Of a DNA stretch of 64,000 nucleotides, positions 29,702-37,688 are shown in pieces. The translations under genes and the position numbers were made by a program. Source of the DNA: Pseudomonas sp. Irchel 3H7 (GTDB lineage Bacteria; Pseudomonadota; Gammaproteobacteria; Pseudomonadales; Pseudomonadaceae); contig NZ_FYEA01000010.1 in the NCBI RefSeq assembly GCF_900187605.1, forward strand, positions 248,001-312,000. Direction: 5' to 3'. The number at the start of each line of letters is the position of its first letter. The first letter of the stretch is position 1. The notes under the pieces are model-generated. The model saw nothing but the letters and a program-made list of their open reading frames with translations. It was not told the DNA's origin and made no database searches.

Positions 29702-31036
29702 ATGACCCTGCGTGTTCTGTGCGTTTTTCTCTTGAGTGCGTGGCTGACGGTTTCGGCCGCCGCCCTGCCCCTGCCTGAAAACGGCCCGGCGCTGCGCATT
29801 CAAGGCTCCAACACCATCGGCGCCGAACTCGGCCCAGCACTCGTTGAGGGCCTGCTGCAAGAGCAAGGCCTGCTGAAAATCCACCGCGAAACCCCGGACA
29901 CCGCTAATGAATTGCGCATCGTCGGCCAGACCCACGAAGGCAAACGCGTGGTCGTTGAAGTCGCCGCCCACGGTTCCAGCACCGGTTTCACCGCGTTGAA
30001 AAATGCCAGCGCCGACCTGGCGGCGTCCTCTCGCGAGATCAAGGACAGTGAGCTGCTCAGCCTGCAAACGCTTGGCGATCTGAAAAGCCCGGCCGCCGAG
30101 CAAGTCATCGCCATCGATGGCCTGGCGATCATCCTTCATCCCGACAATCCACTGCATCAACTCGACACAGAGCAACTGGCGCGGATCTTCAGTGGTGAGG
30201 TGAAAACCTGGGAAGACCTCGGCGGACGTGGCGGCGCCATTCATTTATACGCGCGCGATGATCAGTCCGGTACCTACGACACGTTTAAGGAATTGGTCCT
30301 CAGCCGGCGTGGGAAAAGTCTGAGCAGCAACGCGAAAAGGTTTGAGTCCAGCGAGCAATTGTCCGACGCAGTCAGCGCGGATCCGCAAGGCATCGGCTTC
30401 ATCGGTTTACCCTACGTGCGCCAGGCCAAAGCCGTGGCCATTGCCGATGGTGCGTCGCAATCGATGTTGCCGCTGAACAGCCTGATCGCCACCGAAGACT
30501 ATCCACTGTCGCGGCGCTTGTTCTTCTATCTGCCGCCCGACAGCAAGAATCCGTGGGCAAAGGCATTGGTGACATTTGCGCAAAGTCGTCAGGGCCAGGC
30601 AATTGTCGCCGCCAACGGTTTCATCAGTCAGACCGTGCATGCGATGAGCGTCGCGCCGAATGCGCTGATGCCCGAGGGTTATCAATCCCTCAGCCGTCAC
30701 GCCCAGCGTCTGACGGTGAATTTCCGGTTTGAAGAAGGCAGCGCGAGTCTGGATAACAAGGCGCGGCAGGATCTGGCACGGGTGTTCGACTATATAAAGC
30801 GCCATGACAAGACCGAGCGCGCGGTGACATTGGTCGGGTTTGGTGATGCCAAGGACGACCCGGCGCGGGCGGATCTGCTGTCGAAGCTGCGGGCGATGGC
30901 GGTGCGGCGGGAGTTAGTGAAAAACGGCGTGGTGTTGCGTGAGGTTCGTGGCTTTGGCGCGTTGATGCCGGTGGCGGCGAACAATGCGGATGAGGGCAGG
31001 ATCAAGAATCGGCGGGTTGAGGTTTGGGTGTATTGA
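29702..31036 (+). CDS. Phosphate-binding (PstS-like) / OmpA-domain fusion protein
   Basis: A 444-residue exported protein with a signal peptide (LCVFLLSAWLTVSAAA). Residues ~25-315 resemble periplasmic phosphate-binding proteins, with IQGSNTIG, AHGSSTGF and DQSGTYDTFKE blocks. Residues ~335-444 carry an OmpA-like peptidoglycan-binding domain (GFGDAKDD... to NADEGRIKNRRVEVWV). The arrangement suggests a cell-wall-anchored ligand-binding protein. No pst transporter genes are nearby. The ligand is inferred only. Confidence 0.85.
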   Translation: MTLRVLCVFLLSAWLTVSAAALPLPENGPALRIQGSNTIGAELGPALVEGLLQEQGLLKIHRETPDTANELRIVGQTHEGKRVVVEVAAHGSSTGFTALKNASADLAASSREIKDSELLSLQTLGDLKSPAAEQVIAIDGLAIILHPDNPLHQLDTEQLARIFSGEVKTWEDLGGRGGAIHLYARDDQSGTYDTFKELVLSRRGKSLSSNAKRFESSEQLSDAVSADPQGIGFIGLPYVRQAKAVAIADGASQSMLPLNSLIATEDYPLSRRLFFYLPPDSKNPWAKALVTFAQSRQGQAIVAANGFISQTVHAMSVAPNALMPEGYQSLSRHAQRLTVNFRFEEGSASLDNKARQDLARVFDYIKRHDKTERAVTLVGFGDAKDDPARADLLSKLRAMAVRRELVKNGVVLREVRGFGALMPVAANNADEGRIKNRRVEVWVY

Positions 31037-31070
31037 GTCTGATGGTTATGTACTGAATGTTCAGGCCCCC

Positions 31071-31154
31071 TTCGCGAGCAGGCTCGCTCCCACATTTAAC
31101 CGCATTCCAATTGGAAGAATGCGATCCCATGTGGGAGCGAGCCTGCTCGCGAAG
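31071..31154. repeat. REPIN between convergent genes
   Basis: Inverted REP pair (TTCGCGAGCAGGCTCGCTCC and its complement) around about 30 bp, in the gap between the convergent PstS-OmpA and acyl-CoA dehydrogenase genes. Confidence 0.88.
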
Positions 31155-31174
31155 AACGATAACGCGGTGCCGGA

Positions 31175-32404
31175 TCAGCGCTCGCTACGCAGCATCTCCT
31201 TCGGCACATACTTGCCGATCTCGAACTTGCCAATCGCTGCGCGGTGCACTTCGTCCGGGCCGTCGGCCAGGCGCAAAGTACGTTGCATGGCGTACATGTA
31301 GGCCAGCGGGAAATCGTTCGAGACCCCTGCCCCACCATGCATCTGGATCGCCCGGTCGATCACGCGCAGCGCGACGTTCGGCGCAACAACCTTGATCTGC
31401 GCGATTTCGCTCTTCGCCACTTTGTTACCGACGGTGTCCATCATGTACGCCGCTTTCAACGTCAGCAGACGTGCCATGTCGATTTCCATCCGCGAGTCGG
31501 CGATCTTGTCGACGTTACCGCCCAGACGTGCCAGCGGTTTGCCGAAGGCAGTGCGGCTCACCGCACGTTTGCACATCAATTCCAGTGCACGTTCGGCCAT
31601 GCCGATCGAGCGCATGCAGTGGTGAATCCGGCCTGGGCCAAGACGACCTTGAGCGATTTCGAAGCCGCGCCCTTCGCCGAGCAGGACGTTTTCGTACGGC
31701 ACGCGCACGTTGTCGAACAGCACTTCGGCGTGGCCGTGCGGAGCGTCGTCGTAACCAAACACCGGCAGCGGACGAACGATTTTTACCCCGGGAGTATCGA
31801 CCGGCACGAGGATCATCGAGTGCTGGGCGTGGCGCGGCGCATCTGGATTGCTCAGGCCCATGAAAATCAGGATTTTGCAGCGTGGATCACAGGCGCCGGA
31901 GGTCCACCATTTTTTACCGTTGATCACCCACTCGTCACCATCACGCACGGCGCGGGCGGCCATGTTGGTGGCGTCGGACGAGGCTACGTCAGGTTCGGTC
32001 ATGGCGAATGCCGAGCGGATTTCGCCGCGCAGCAACGGTTCGAGCCAGCGCTGTTTCTGTTCTTCGTTGGCGTAACGCACCAGCACTTCCATGTTGCCGG
32101 TGTCCGGCGCCGAGCAGTTGAACGGCTCCGGGCCTAACAGCGAGCGGCCCATGATTTCTGCCAGTGGCGCGTATTCGAGGTTGCTCAGACCGGCACCGAG
32201 TTCCGACTCCGGCAGGAACAGATTCCACAAACCTTCGGCTTTGGCCTTGGCTTTGAGCTCTTCCATGATCGCGGTCGGCTGCCAGCGATCGCCTTCGGCA
32301 ACCTGGCGTTCGAACACCGCCTCAGCCGGATAAACGTAAGTGTCCATGAACGCGGTCACGCGCTCACGCAGTTCTTGCACCTTGGGCGAATAAGCGAAAT
32401 CCAT
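31175..32404 (-). CDS. Acyl-CoA dehydrogenase (ACAD10/11-like)
   Basis: A 409-residue FAD flavoenzyme. Visible motifs include FAMTEPDVASSDATN (residues ~137-151), WWTSG and the C-terminal MHGGAGVSNDFPLAY (around residues 348-362). It oxidises an acyl-CoA to the enoyl-CoA; chain length cannot be read from sequence. I set the start at the ATG at 32404, preceded by AAGAAGG; a TTG two codons earlier is less likely. A LysR gene is divergent upstream. Confidence 0.9.
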   Translation of the reverse strand: MDFAYSPKVQELRERVTAFMDTYVYPAEAVFERQVAEGDRWQPTAIMEELKAKAKAEGLWNLFLPESELGAGLSNLEYAPLAEIMGRSLLGPEPFNCSAPDTGNMEVLVRYANEEQKQRWLEPLLRGEIRSAFAMTEPDVASSDATNMAARAVRDGDEWVINGKKWWTSGACDPRCKILIFMGLSNPDAPRHAQHSMILVPVDTPGVKIVRPLPVFGYDDAPHGHAEVLFDNVRVPYENVLLGEGRGFEIAQGRLGPGRIHHCMRSIGMAERALELMCKRAVSRTAFGKPLARLGGNVDKIADSRMEIDMARLLTLKAAYMMDTVGNKVAKSEIAQIKVVAPNVALRVIDRAIQMHGGAGVSNDFPLAYMYAMQRTLRLADGPDEVHRAAIGKFEIGKYVPKEMLRSER

Positions 32405-32561
32405 GATCAATTACCTTCTTGGGCAGAGGTTGTTCAAGTCATGCAATCGATGCTAGAACAGCGCTGATAATTTACCTAGCCTATTCTCGGCGTGTATAAA
32501 CATTCATCACCGATATATGATCCAGTGATCGTCAGCCCTTAAAAACAAGAGAAGCCGCGTT

Positions 32562-33497
32562 ATGAATCTGAGCAAGGTCGACCTCAACCTTTTCATCGTC
32601 TTCGACGCGATTTACACCGAAGCCAACCTGACCCGCGCCGGGCAGATTGTCGGCATCACTCAGCCGGCGGTGTCCAACGCATTGGCGCGGTTGCGCGAGA
32701 CCTTCAACGATCCGCTGTTCGTGCGCACGGCTCAGGGCATGGTGCCGACACCGATGGCACAGAACATCATCGGCCCGGTGCGTAACGCGCTGTCGTTGCT
32801 GCGTGTGTCGGTACAGGAAAGCCGCATTTTCAACCCGGCACAAGCGGTCAAGACTTACCGCATCAGCATGACCGACCTCACCGAGGCGGTGATTTTGCCG
32901 CCGCTGTTTCAGCGCCTGCGCCGCCTGGCGCCGACGGTGATCATCGAAAGTTTTCTGTCCAAACGCCGCGAGACCACCAAAGAGCTGGCCGCCGGGCGTC
33001 TGGATTTCGCCGTGGATGCGCCGCTCAACACCGACCCGCAGGTGCGCCACGTCAAGCTGATGGAAGACCGCTACGTCTGCGCGATGCGCAAAGGGCATCC
33101 GATGGCGGGCAAGGAAAAGCTCTCGCTGGATGATTACCTGTCGCTGACCCATATCCACATTTCCAGCCGCCGCAGTGGTTTGGGTTATGTCGATCTGGCG
33201 CTGGGCAAAATGGGCATTCAACGCAAGATCGCCCTGCGTTCGCAGCACTATTTGATGGCATCGCAAGTGATGCAGCAGACCGACATGGTCATGACCGTGC
33301 CGGAGCGCTTTGCCCGTCGCCATGAACTGCAGGCGTTTAATCTGCCGGTGAATGATGTGCCGCCGGTGGAGACGCATCTGTATTGGCATGAAAGCACTGA
33401 CCAGGATCCGGCGAATCGCTGGATGCGCGAGCAGATGATCGAGTTGTGCCAGCAGGTGACGGCGCAGGAGAAGAAGCTGGATAAGCAGGTGGTGTAA
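32562..33497 (+). CDS. LysR-family transcriptional regulator
   Basis: A 311-residue regulator with an N-terminal winged helix (LNLFIVFDAIYTEANLTRAG; then ITQPAVSNALARLRETF) and a C-terminal substrate-binding domain. It is divergent from the acyl-CoA dehydrogenase gene with a 157-bp intergenic region, the classical arrangement for a regulator and its target. Effector unknown. Confidence 0.9.
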   Translation: MNLSKVDLNLFIVFDAIYTEANLTRAGQIVGITQPAVSNALARLRETFNDPLFVRTAQGMVPTPMAQNIIGPVRNALSLLRVSVQESRIFNPAQAVKTYRISMTDLTEAVILPPLFQRLRRLAPTVIIESFLSKRRETTKELAAGRLDFAVDAPLNTDPQVRHVKLMEDRYVCAMRKGHPMAGKEKLSLDDYLSLTHIHISSRRSGLGYVDLALGKMGIQRKIALRSQHYLMASQVMQQTDMVMTVPERFARRHELQAFNLPVNDVPPVETHLYWHESTDQDPANRWMREQMIELCQQVTAQEKKLDKQVV

Positions 33498-33499
33498 GG

Positions 33500-33586
33500 A
33501 AAGATCAAAAGATCGCAGCCTTCGGCAGCTTCTACATTTGGAATCTATCACCCCTGTAGGAGCTGCCGAAGGCTGCGATCTTTTTC
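33500..33586. repeat. Long inverted repeat (GATCGCAGCC-type stem-loop)
   Basis: Inverted pair AAAGATCGCAGCCTTCGGCAG / TGCCGAAGGCTGCGATCTTT style, about 30 bp per arm, directly after the LysR stop codon. It probably also serves as a terminator. Confidence 0.83.
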
Positions 33587-33590
33587 TTGC

Positions 33591-33606
33591 TTGACGTAAA
33601 CGTCAA
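33591..33606. promoter_or_regulatory. LiuR-type palindrome upstream of liuR
   Basis: TTGACGTAAACGTCAA has 7-bp perfect arms and lies 44 nt before the liuR start. The same motif class is repeated before liuA, so autoregulation is likely. Confidence 0.8.
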
Positions 33607-33649
33607 CCTGCCATTAGCTTAGCGCCAAGACCTTTTTCCGAGCGCTTCC

Positions 33650-34048
33650 ATGAGCAGCCAGACTTACAGCATCTCCGACCTCGCCCGCGAGCTGGACATC
33701 ACCACCCGGGCGATCCGCTTTTATGAAGAACAAGGCCTGCTCAGCCCTGAGCGCCGTGGCCAGGAACGCATCTATTCGCCGCGCGACAAGGTCAGCCTGA
33801 AGCTGATCCTGCGCGGCAAGCGCATCGGTTTTTCGCTGGCCGAATGCCGCGAATTGATCGAACTCTACGACCCGTCCAGCGGTAACACCAAACAGCTCAA
33901 CAGCATGCTGGCGAAAATCACTGAGCGTCGCGAGCAGTTGGAACAGCAGTTGCTGGATATCGAACAGATGAAACTGGAACTCGATACCGCTGAAGAGCGC
34001 TGCGTCCAGGCGTTGGAGCAGACGCTGAAGAGCCAGCAGGCGATCTGA
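33650..34048 (+). CDS. liuR: MerR-family regulator of leucine/isovalerate catabolism
   Basis: A 132-residue MerR regulator with an N-terminal HTH (YSISDLARELDITTRAIRFY), the typical EEQGLLSPERRGQERIYS wing and a C-terminal coiled coil (residues ~85-125). It is short, with no large effector domain. Its position next to liuE and close to liuABCD, and its palindromic site, identify it as LiuR. LiuR regulates the liu genes in Proteobacteria. Confidence 0.93.
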   Translation: MSSQTYSISDLARELDITTRAIRFYEEQGLLSPERRGQERIYSPRDKVSLKLILRGKRIGFSLAECRELIELYDPSSGNTKQLNSMLAKITERREQLEQQLLDIEQMKLELDTAEERCVQALEQTLKSQQAI

Positions 34049-34066
34049 CTAACAACATAAATCCCC

Positions 34067-34160
34067 CTGTAGGAGTGAGCCTGCTCGCGATAGCGGTGTA
34101 TCAGTCACGCAATTTTCATCTGGCACTCCGCGATCGCGAGCAGGCTCACTCCTATAGGGG
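34067..34160. repeat. REPIN between liuR and liuE
   Basis: Inverted REP pair (CTGTAGGAGTGAGCCTGCTC and its complement) around about 45 bp, filling the 144-bp gap. Confidence 0.88.
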
Positions 34161-34192
34161 TTCTCCACAAATTCAAAAGAGCAGGTCAGCCC

Positions 34193-35092
34193 ATGTCCCT
34201 CCCCTCCCAAGTACGCCTGATCGAAGTCGGCCCGCGCGATGGCTTGCAGAACGAAGCCCAACCGATCAGCGTCGCTGACAAGGTGCAACTGGTCGATGCT
34301 TTGAGCGCCGCTGGCCTCGGCTATATAGAAGTCGGCAGTTTCGTCTCTCCGAAATGGGTGCCACAAATGGCCGGTTCCGCCGAAGTGTTCGCGCAGATTC
34401 AGCGCAAGCCCGGCGTAACCTACGGCGCACTGGCGCCGAACTTGCGCGGATTTGAAGACGCCATCGCTGCCGGGGTCAAGGAAGTCGCGGTGTTCGCCGC
34501 CGCCTCCGAAGCGTTCTCGCAACGCAACATCAACTGCTCGATCAGCGAAAGCCTGGCGCGCTTTGCGCCGATCATGGAAGCCGCGCAGCAGCACGGCGTT
34601 ACCGTGCGCGGTTACGTGTCGTGTGTGCTCGGATGCCCGTACGAAGGCACGGTCGCGCCGGAGCAAGTGGCGATGGTCGCGCGCGAGTTGTATGCGATGG
34701 GCTGCTACGAAGTTTCGCTGGGCGACACCATCGGCACTGGCACCGCGGGCGCGACGCGCCGTTTGTTTGAAGTGGTGTCGGCGCAAGTGCCACGGGAAAA
34801 ACTCGCCGGGCATTTTCACGACACCTACGGTCAGGCCATGGCCAACATCTATGCCAGCCTGCTTGAAGGGATTTCGGTGTTCGACAGCTCTATCGCGGGC
34901 CTCGGCGGCTGCCCGTACGCCAAAGGCGCGAGCGGTAACGTTGCCACCGAAGACGTGATGTACCTGCTCAACGGCCTGGGTATCGAGACCGGTATCGACC
35001 TGGACGCCTTGATTGCCGCGGGTCAGCAGATCAGCGCGGTGCTCGGTCGCCCGAGCGGTTCACGCGTGGCCAAGGCTCGTAGCGCGCAGTAA
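34193..35092 (+). CDS. liuE: Hydroxymethylglutaryl-CoA lyase
   Basis: A 299-residue TIM-barrel enzyme that cleaves HMG-CoA to acetyl-CoA and acetoacetate, the last step of leucine degradation. The catalytic DRE-type motif is EVGPRDGLQNE at the N-terminus, the metal-binding HFHDTYGQ is near residue 205 and the Cys loop GLGGCPYAKGASGN is near residue 240. It lies downstream of liuR and upstream of crcY, away from liuABCD. Also known as mvaB. Confidence 0.95.
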   Translation: MSLPSQVRLIEVGPRDGLQNEAQPISVADKVQLVDALSAAGLGYIEVGSFVSPKWVPQMAGSAEVFAQIQRKPGVTYGALAPNLRGFEDAIAAGVKEVAVFAAASEAFSQRNINCSISESLARFAPIMEAAQQHGVTVRGYVSCVLGCPYEGTVAPEQVAMVARELYAMGCYEVSLGDTIGTGTAGATRRLFEVVSAQVPREKLAGHFHDTYGQAMANIYASLLEGISVFDSSIAGLGGCPYAKGASGNVATEDVMYLLNGLGIETGIDLDALIAAGQQISAVLGRPSGSRVAKARSAQ

Positions 35093-35101
35093 GGGGGGAA
35101 G

Positions 35102-35144
35102 GTGTTACCGCTGTGTCCGGAATGTGGGTTTAAGCGAGTAACAC
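35102..35144. promoter_or_regulatory. Inverted repeat upstream of crcY, possible CbrB site
   Basis: GTGTTAC (35102-35108) and GTAACAC (35138-35144) form a 7-bp inverted pair 29 bp apart, about 80-120 bp upstream of the sigma-54 promoter. TGTTAC/GTAACA pairs fit the CbrB sites known for crc RNA promoters, so this is a candidate CbrB enhancer. Confidence 0.6.
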
Positions 35145-35223
35145 GGAAACAAATTGTCTGGTTTCGCTGGAGCGAAAATCTGCCGAAATTTTCAAACCTT
35201 TGATTTATAAGGTTTTTTAAAAG

Positions 35224-35241
35224 TTGGCACGGCTTCTGCTA
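35224..35241 (+). promoter_or_regulatory. Sigma-54 promoter of crcY
   Basis: TTGGCACGGCTTCTGCTA matches TGGCAC-N5-TTGCW with GG and GC spaced 10 bp. Transcription should start about 12 nt after the GC, near 35251. Confidence 0.85.
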
Positions 35242-35250
35242 TCTCTATGG

Positions 35251-35625
35251 CATAACAAGAATAAAAAGCAGCAAACCAATAAAAATAAGACGTACCGACT
35301 CTGACATAACAAAAACAACACGGCAGAGACGCAGCTAACAGATTTTTTTGGAGAAGGTGTGCTTTTCAGGGTGCTCTCAGGAGTGACCCGCAACCGGGCA
35401 GAGAACAATAAAACTACCTTCAGGTAGCTCCCGAATCGGTTGGATCGCTTAGCGAGAAAGCAGATCAGCGCTCAAAAAAATACGTTTGCTCTTGACCCCG
35501 GATGGGGGTCGCCAAAAACAGCGGTAAAGGGCCACGGTTGCCAAAAACAACAACAGACCGACCCTCAATAATAAAAAAGAGCACTCGACGACAAAATTAA
35601 AGGGGAGCTTCGGCTCCCCTTTGTG
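35251..35625 (+). ncRNA. crcY: CrcY decoy small RNA
   Basis: About 375 nt from the sigma-54 start to the terminator. It carries many A-rich AANAANAA-like motifs: around 35254-35267, 35279-35290, 35308-35320, 35404-35413, 35473-35481, 35542-35554 and 35567-35578. CrcZ/CrcY RNAs use such motifs to titrate Hfq/Crc and lift catabolite repression. Length, promoter type and position next to the HMG-CoA lyase gene all fit CrcY of P. putida, which lies in the same place. Exact ends are inferred, and open frames inside it are rejected. Confidence 0.9.
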
Positions 35626-35626
35626 C
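35599..35626 (+). terminator. Terminator of crcY
   Basis: AGGGGAGCTTCGGCTCCCCTTTG folds into an 8-bp GC-rich hairpin with a GCTTCGGC-type loop followed by a short T-rich tail. Confidence 0.85.
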
Positions 35627-35654
35627 TTTCTGTGATTCCTGTTTTCACCGCAAA

Positions 35655-35690
35655 TCCCTGTGGAAGCTGGCTTGCCAGCTCCCACAGGGG
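35655..35690. repeat. REP hairpin between crcY and the AMP-ligase gene
   Basis: CCTGTGGAAGCTGGCTTG / CCAGCTCCCACAGG forms a hairpin of REP type immediately downstream of the AMP-ligase stop codon. It may terminate that gene. Confidence 0.75.
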
Positions 35691-35696
35691 TGGTGG

Positions 35697-37394
35697 TTAA
35701 CGCTCGATTGTTTTCAGTTCTTCGATACTGATCTCACGCATCCTGAATTTCTGGATCTTGCCCGTCACCGTCATCGGAAACTCTTCGACAAACTTGAAGT
35801 GCCGTGGCGTCTTGAAGTGCGCGATGCGTTCCTTGCACCAGGTTTGCAGCTCCAGCTCCGTGGCGCTGTGGCCGGGGTGGAGTTTAATCCAGGCGACAAT
35901 CTCCTCACCGTAACGCGAGCACGGAATGCCGATCACCTGCACATCCGCCACCGCCGGATGGGTGAAGAAAAACTCCTCAAGCTCACGCGGGTAAATATTC
36001 TCGCCGCCACGAATGATCATGTCCTTGTTACGTCCGGCGATATTGACGTAACCCTCCTCGTTCATGCTCGCCAGGTCGCCGGTGTGCATCCAGCCCGCCT
36101 CGTCGATGGCTTCAGCGGTGGCCTGCGGATTGTTCCAGTAGCCGAGCATCACGCTGTAACCGCGAGTGCACAGTTCGCCGATGGTGCCGCGTGGCACCAG
36201 GTTGCCGGCCTCGTCGATGATCTTGCTCTCCAGCTGTGGCTGGGTGCGGCCGACGGTGGTCACGCGCAATTCCAGCTCATCGTTCGGCCCGGTCTGCAGT
36301 GACACCGGACTGGTTTCGGTCATGCCGTAAGCAATTTGCACTTCACTCATGTGCATTTCGCTGATCACCCGGCGCATCACTTCGATCGGGCACGTCGCGC
36401 CGGCCATGATCCCGGTGCGCAGGCTCGACAGATCGAATTGGGCGCGTTGTGGCTGGTCGAGCATGGCGATGAACATGGTCGGTACGCCGTAAAGGCCGGT
36501 GGCTTTCTCTTCGGCGACGGTTTGCAGGGTCAGTAAAGGATCGAAGGCATCGTTGGGGTAAATCATCGTGCTGCCGTGGGTGATGCAGCCGAGGTTGCCC
36601 ATGACCATGCCGAAGCAGTGGTACAGCGGCACCGGGATGACCAGGCGATCGCGCGGGGTCAGGCCGATGCTTTCGCCAACCATGTAACCGTTATTGAGGA
36701 TGTTGTAGTGGCTGAGGGTCGCGCCCTTGGGGAAACCGGTGGTGCCGGAGGTGTACTGGATGTTCACCGGCTGATCAAAGTGCAGGCTGTTGCTGCGTTC
36801 GTGTAGTTGTTCGGGGGAGAGACTGGCGGCGAGATCTGCCAGCTCCGACCACGGCAGGAAACCTGAGGGTGGCTGCGCATCGAGGCTGATCACGCCGCGC
36901 AGTTCGGGGAGGCGTTCGCTGCGCAGTTGGCCGAGGGGTTGCTCGGCCAGTTCCGGCATCAGGCCTTGCAGCATGCCGTGGTAGTTGGAGGACTTGAACG
37001 CCCCGGCGCAGACCAGCCATTGGCAGCCGGATTGTTTGAGCACGTATTCCAGTTCGGAACTGCGGTAGGCCGGGTTGATGTTGACCAGGATCACGCCGAT
37101 TTTTGCGGTGGCGACTTGCGTGATGCACCACTGCGCGCAGTTCGGCGCCCAGATACCGAGGCGGTCGCCGGCCTGCAAACCCAAAGCGAGCAGCGCCCTG
37201 GCGTGCAGGTCCACCGCTTCGGCCAGTTGTCGCCAGGAATAACGCAACTGCTGATGGCGGACCACCAGCGCTTCACCGTCGGGGTATTGCGCGACAGTCT
37301 GATCGAACTTCTGCCCGATGGTCATCGCCAGCAAGGCTTTGTCCTGTGAACCACGGGTGTAGCTGCGCGGCGGGTTTGCACTGGGTTGATCCAT
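35697..37394 (-). CDS. AMP-binding acyl-CoA synthetase
   Basis: A 565-residue adenylate-forming ligase. Motif A3 is YTSGTTGFPKG (residues ~214-224) and A8-like sequences YVNIAGRNKDMIIRGGENIY are present near residue 455. It activates a fatty or branched acid to its acyl-CoA. The substrate is not fixed by sequence, but its place between liuE and the divergent liuA suggests an acid of the leucine/isoprenoid branch. It is transcribed opposite to liuA from a 294-bp region holding a REPIN and two LiuR-type sites. Confidence 0.87.
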   Translation of the reverse strand: MDQPSANPPRSYTRGSQDKALLAMTIGQKFDQTVAQYPDGEALVVRHQQLRYSWRQLAEAVDLHARALLALGLQAGDRLGIWAPNCAQWCITQVATAKIGVILVNINPAYRSSELEYVLKQSGCQWLVCAGAFKSSNYHGMLQGLMPELAEQPLGQLRSERLPELRGVISLDAQPPSGFLPWSELADLAASLSPEQLHERSNSLHFDQPVNIQYTSGTTGFPKGATLSHYNILNNGYMVGESIGLTPRDRLVIPVPLYHCFGMVMGNLGCITHGSTMIYPNDAFDPLLTLQTVAEEKATGLYGVPTMFIAMLDQPQRAQFDLSSLRTGIMAGATCPIEVMRRVISEMHMSEVQIAYGMTETSPVSLQTGPNDELELRVTTVGRTQPQLESKIIDEAGNLVPRGTIGELCTRGYSVMLGYWNNPQATAEAIDEAGWMHTGDLASMNEEGYVNIAGRNKDMIIRGGENIYPRELEEFFFTHPAVADVQVIGIPCSRYGEEIVAWIKLHPGHSATELELQTWCKERIAHFKTPRHFKFVEEFPMTVTGKIQKFRMREISIEELKTIER

Positions 37395-37436
37395 GACGAC
37401 CCCTATTGTCTTTATTTATGGGTTGCCGACGGTCAC

Positions 37437-37527
37437 TTGTAGGAGTGAGCCTGCTCGCGATCTCGATCCATTAGTCAACACTTACGTCGACTGACACGAC
37501 GCGATCGCGAGCAGGCTCACTCCTACA
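37437..37527. repeat. REPIN between the AMP-ligase gene and liuA
   Basis: Inverted REP pair (TGTAGGAGTGAGCCTGCTCG and its complement) around about 47 bp. It lies between the AMP-ligase start and the LiuR-type sites. Confidence 0.88.
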
Positions 37528-37574
37528 AAATCTAATCAGCTTTCAATCTTGAACTGCCCCTACTGTCGCTCAAG

Positions 37575-37632
37575 TTGACGTTAACGTAAAGGGTGATTGA
37601 CAGCCCTTCATCGCAGGCTTACGTTAACGTAA
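37575..37632. promoter_or_regulatory. Two LiuR-type operators in front of liuA
   Basis: TTGACGTTAACGTAAA (37575-37590) and the perfect palindrome TTACGTTAACGTAA (37619-37632) have centres 43 bp apart. They share the ACGT-TAACGT core with the site before liuR. The second overlaps a possible -10 region that lies 17 bp after TTGACA at 37597. Confidence 0.82.
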
Positions 37633-37688
37633 AGGTGAGAGCTGAATGACCGCCCTCCCCACCCTACAAAAAAGCCAAAAGGTGACCC

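Noticed and set aside
31244..32137. 297-codon frame on the plus strand over the acyl-CoA dehydrogenase gene
   Set aside because: It is a shadow of the true gene on the minus strand; no ribosome site and no recognisable domain.
35217..35685. Short open frames (63 and 78 codons) on the minus strand across the crcY region
   Set aside because: They lie inside a region with a sigma-54 promoter, decoy motifs and terminator that fits a CrcY RNA; composition is low-complexity.
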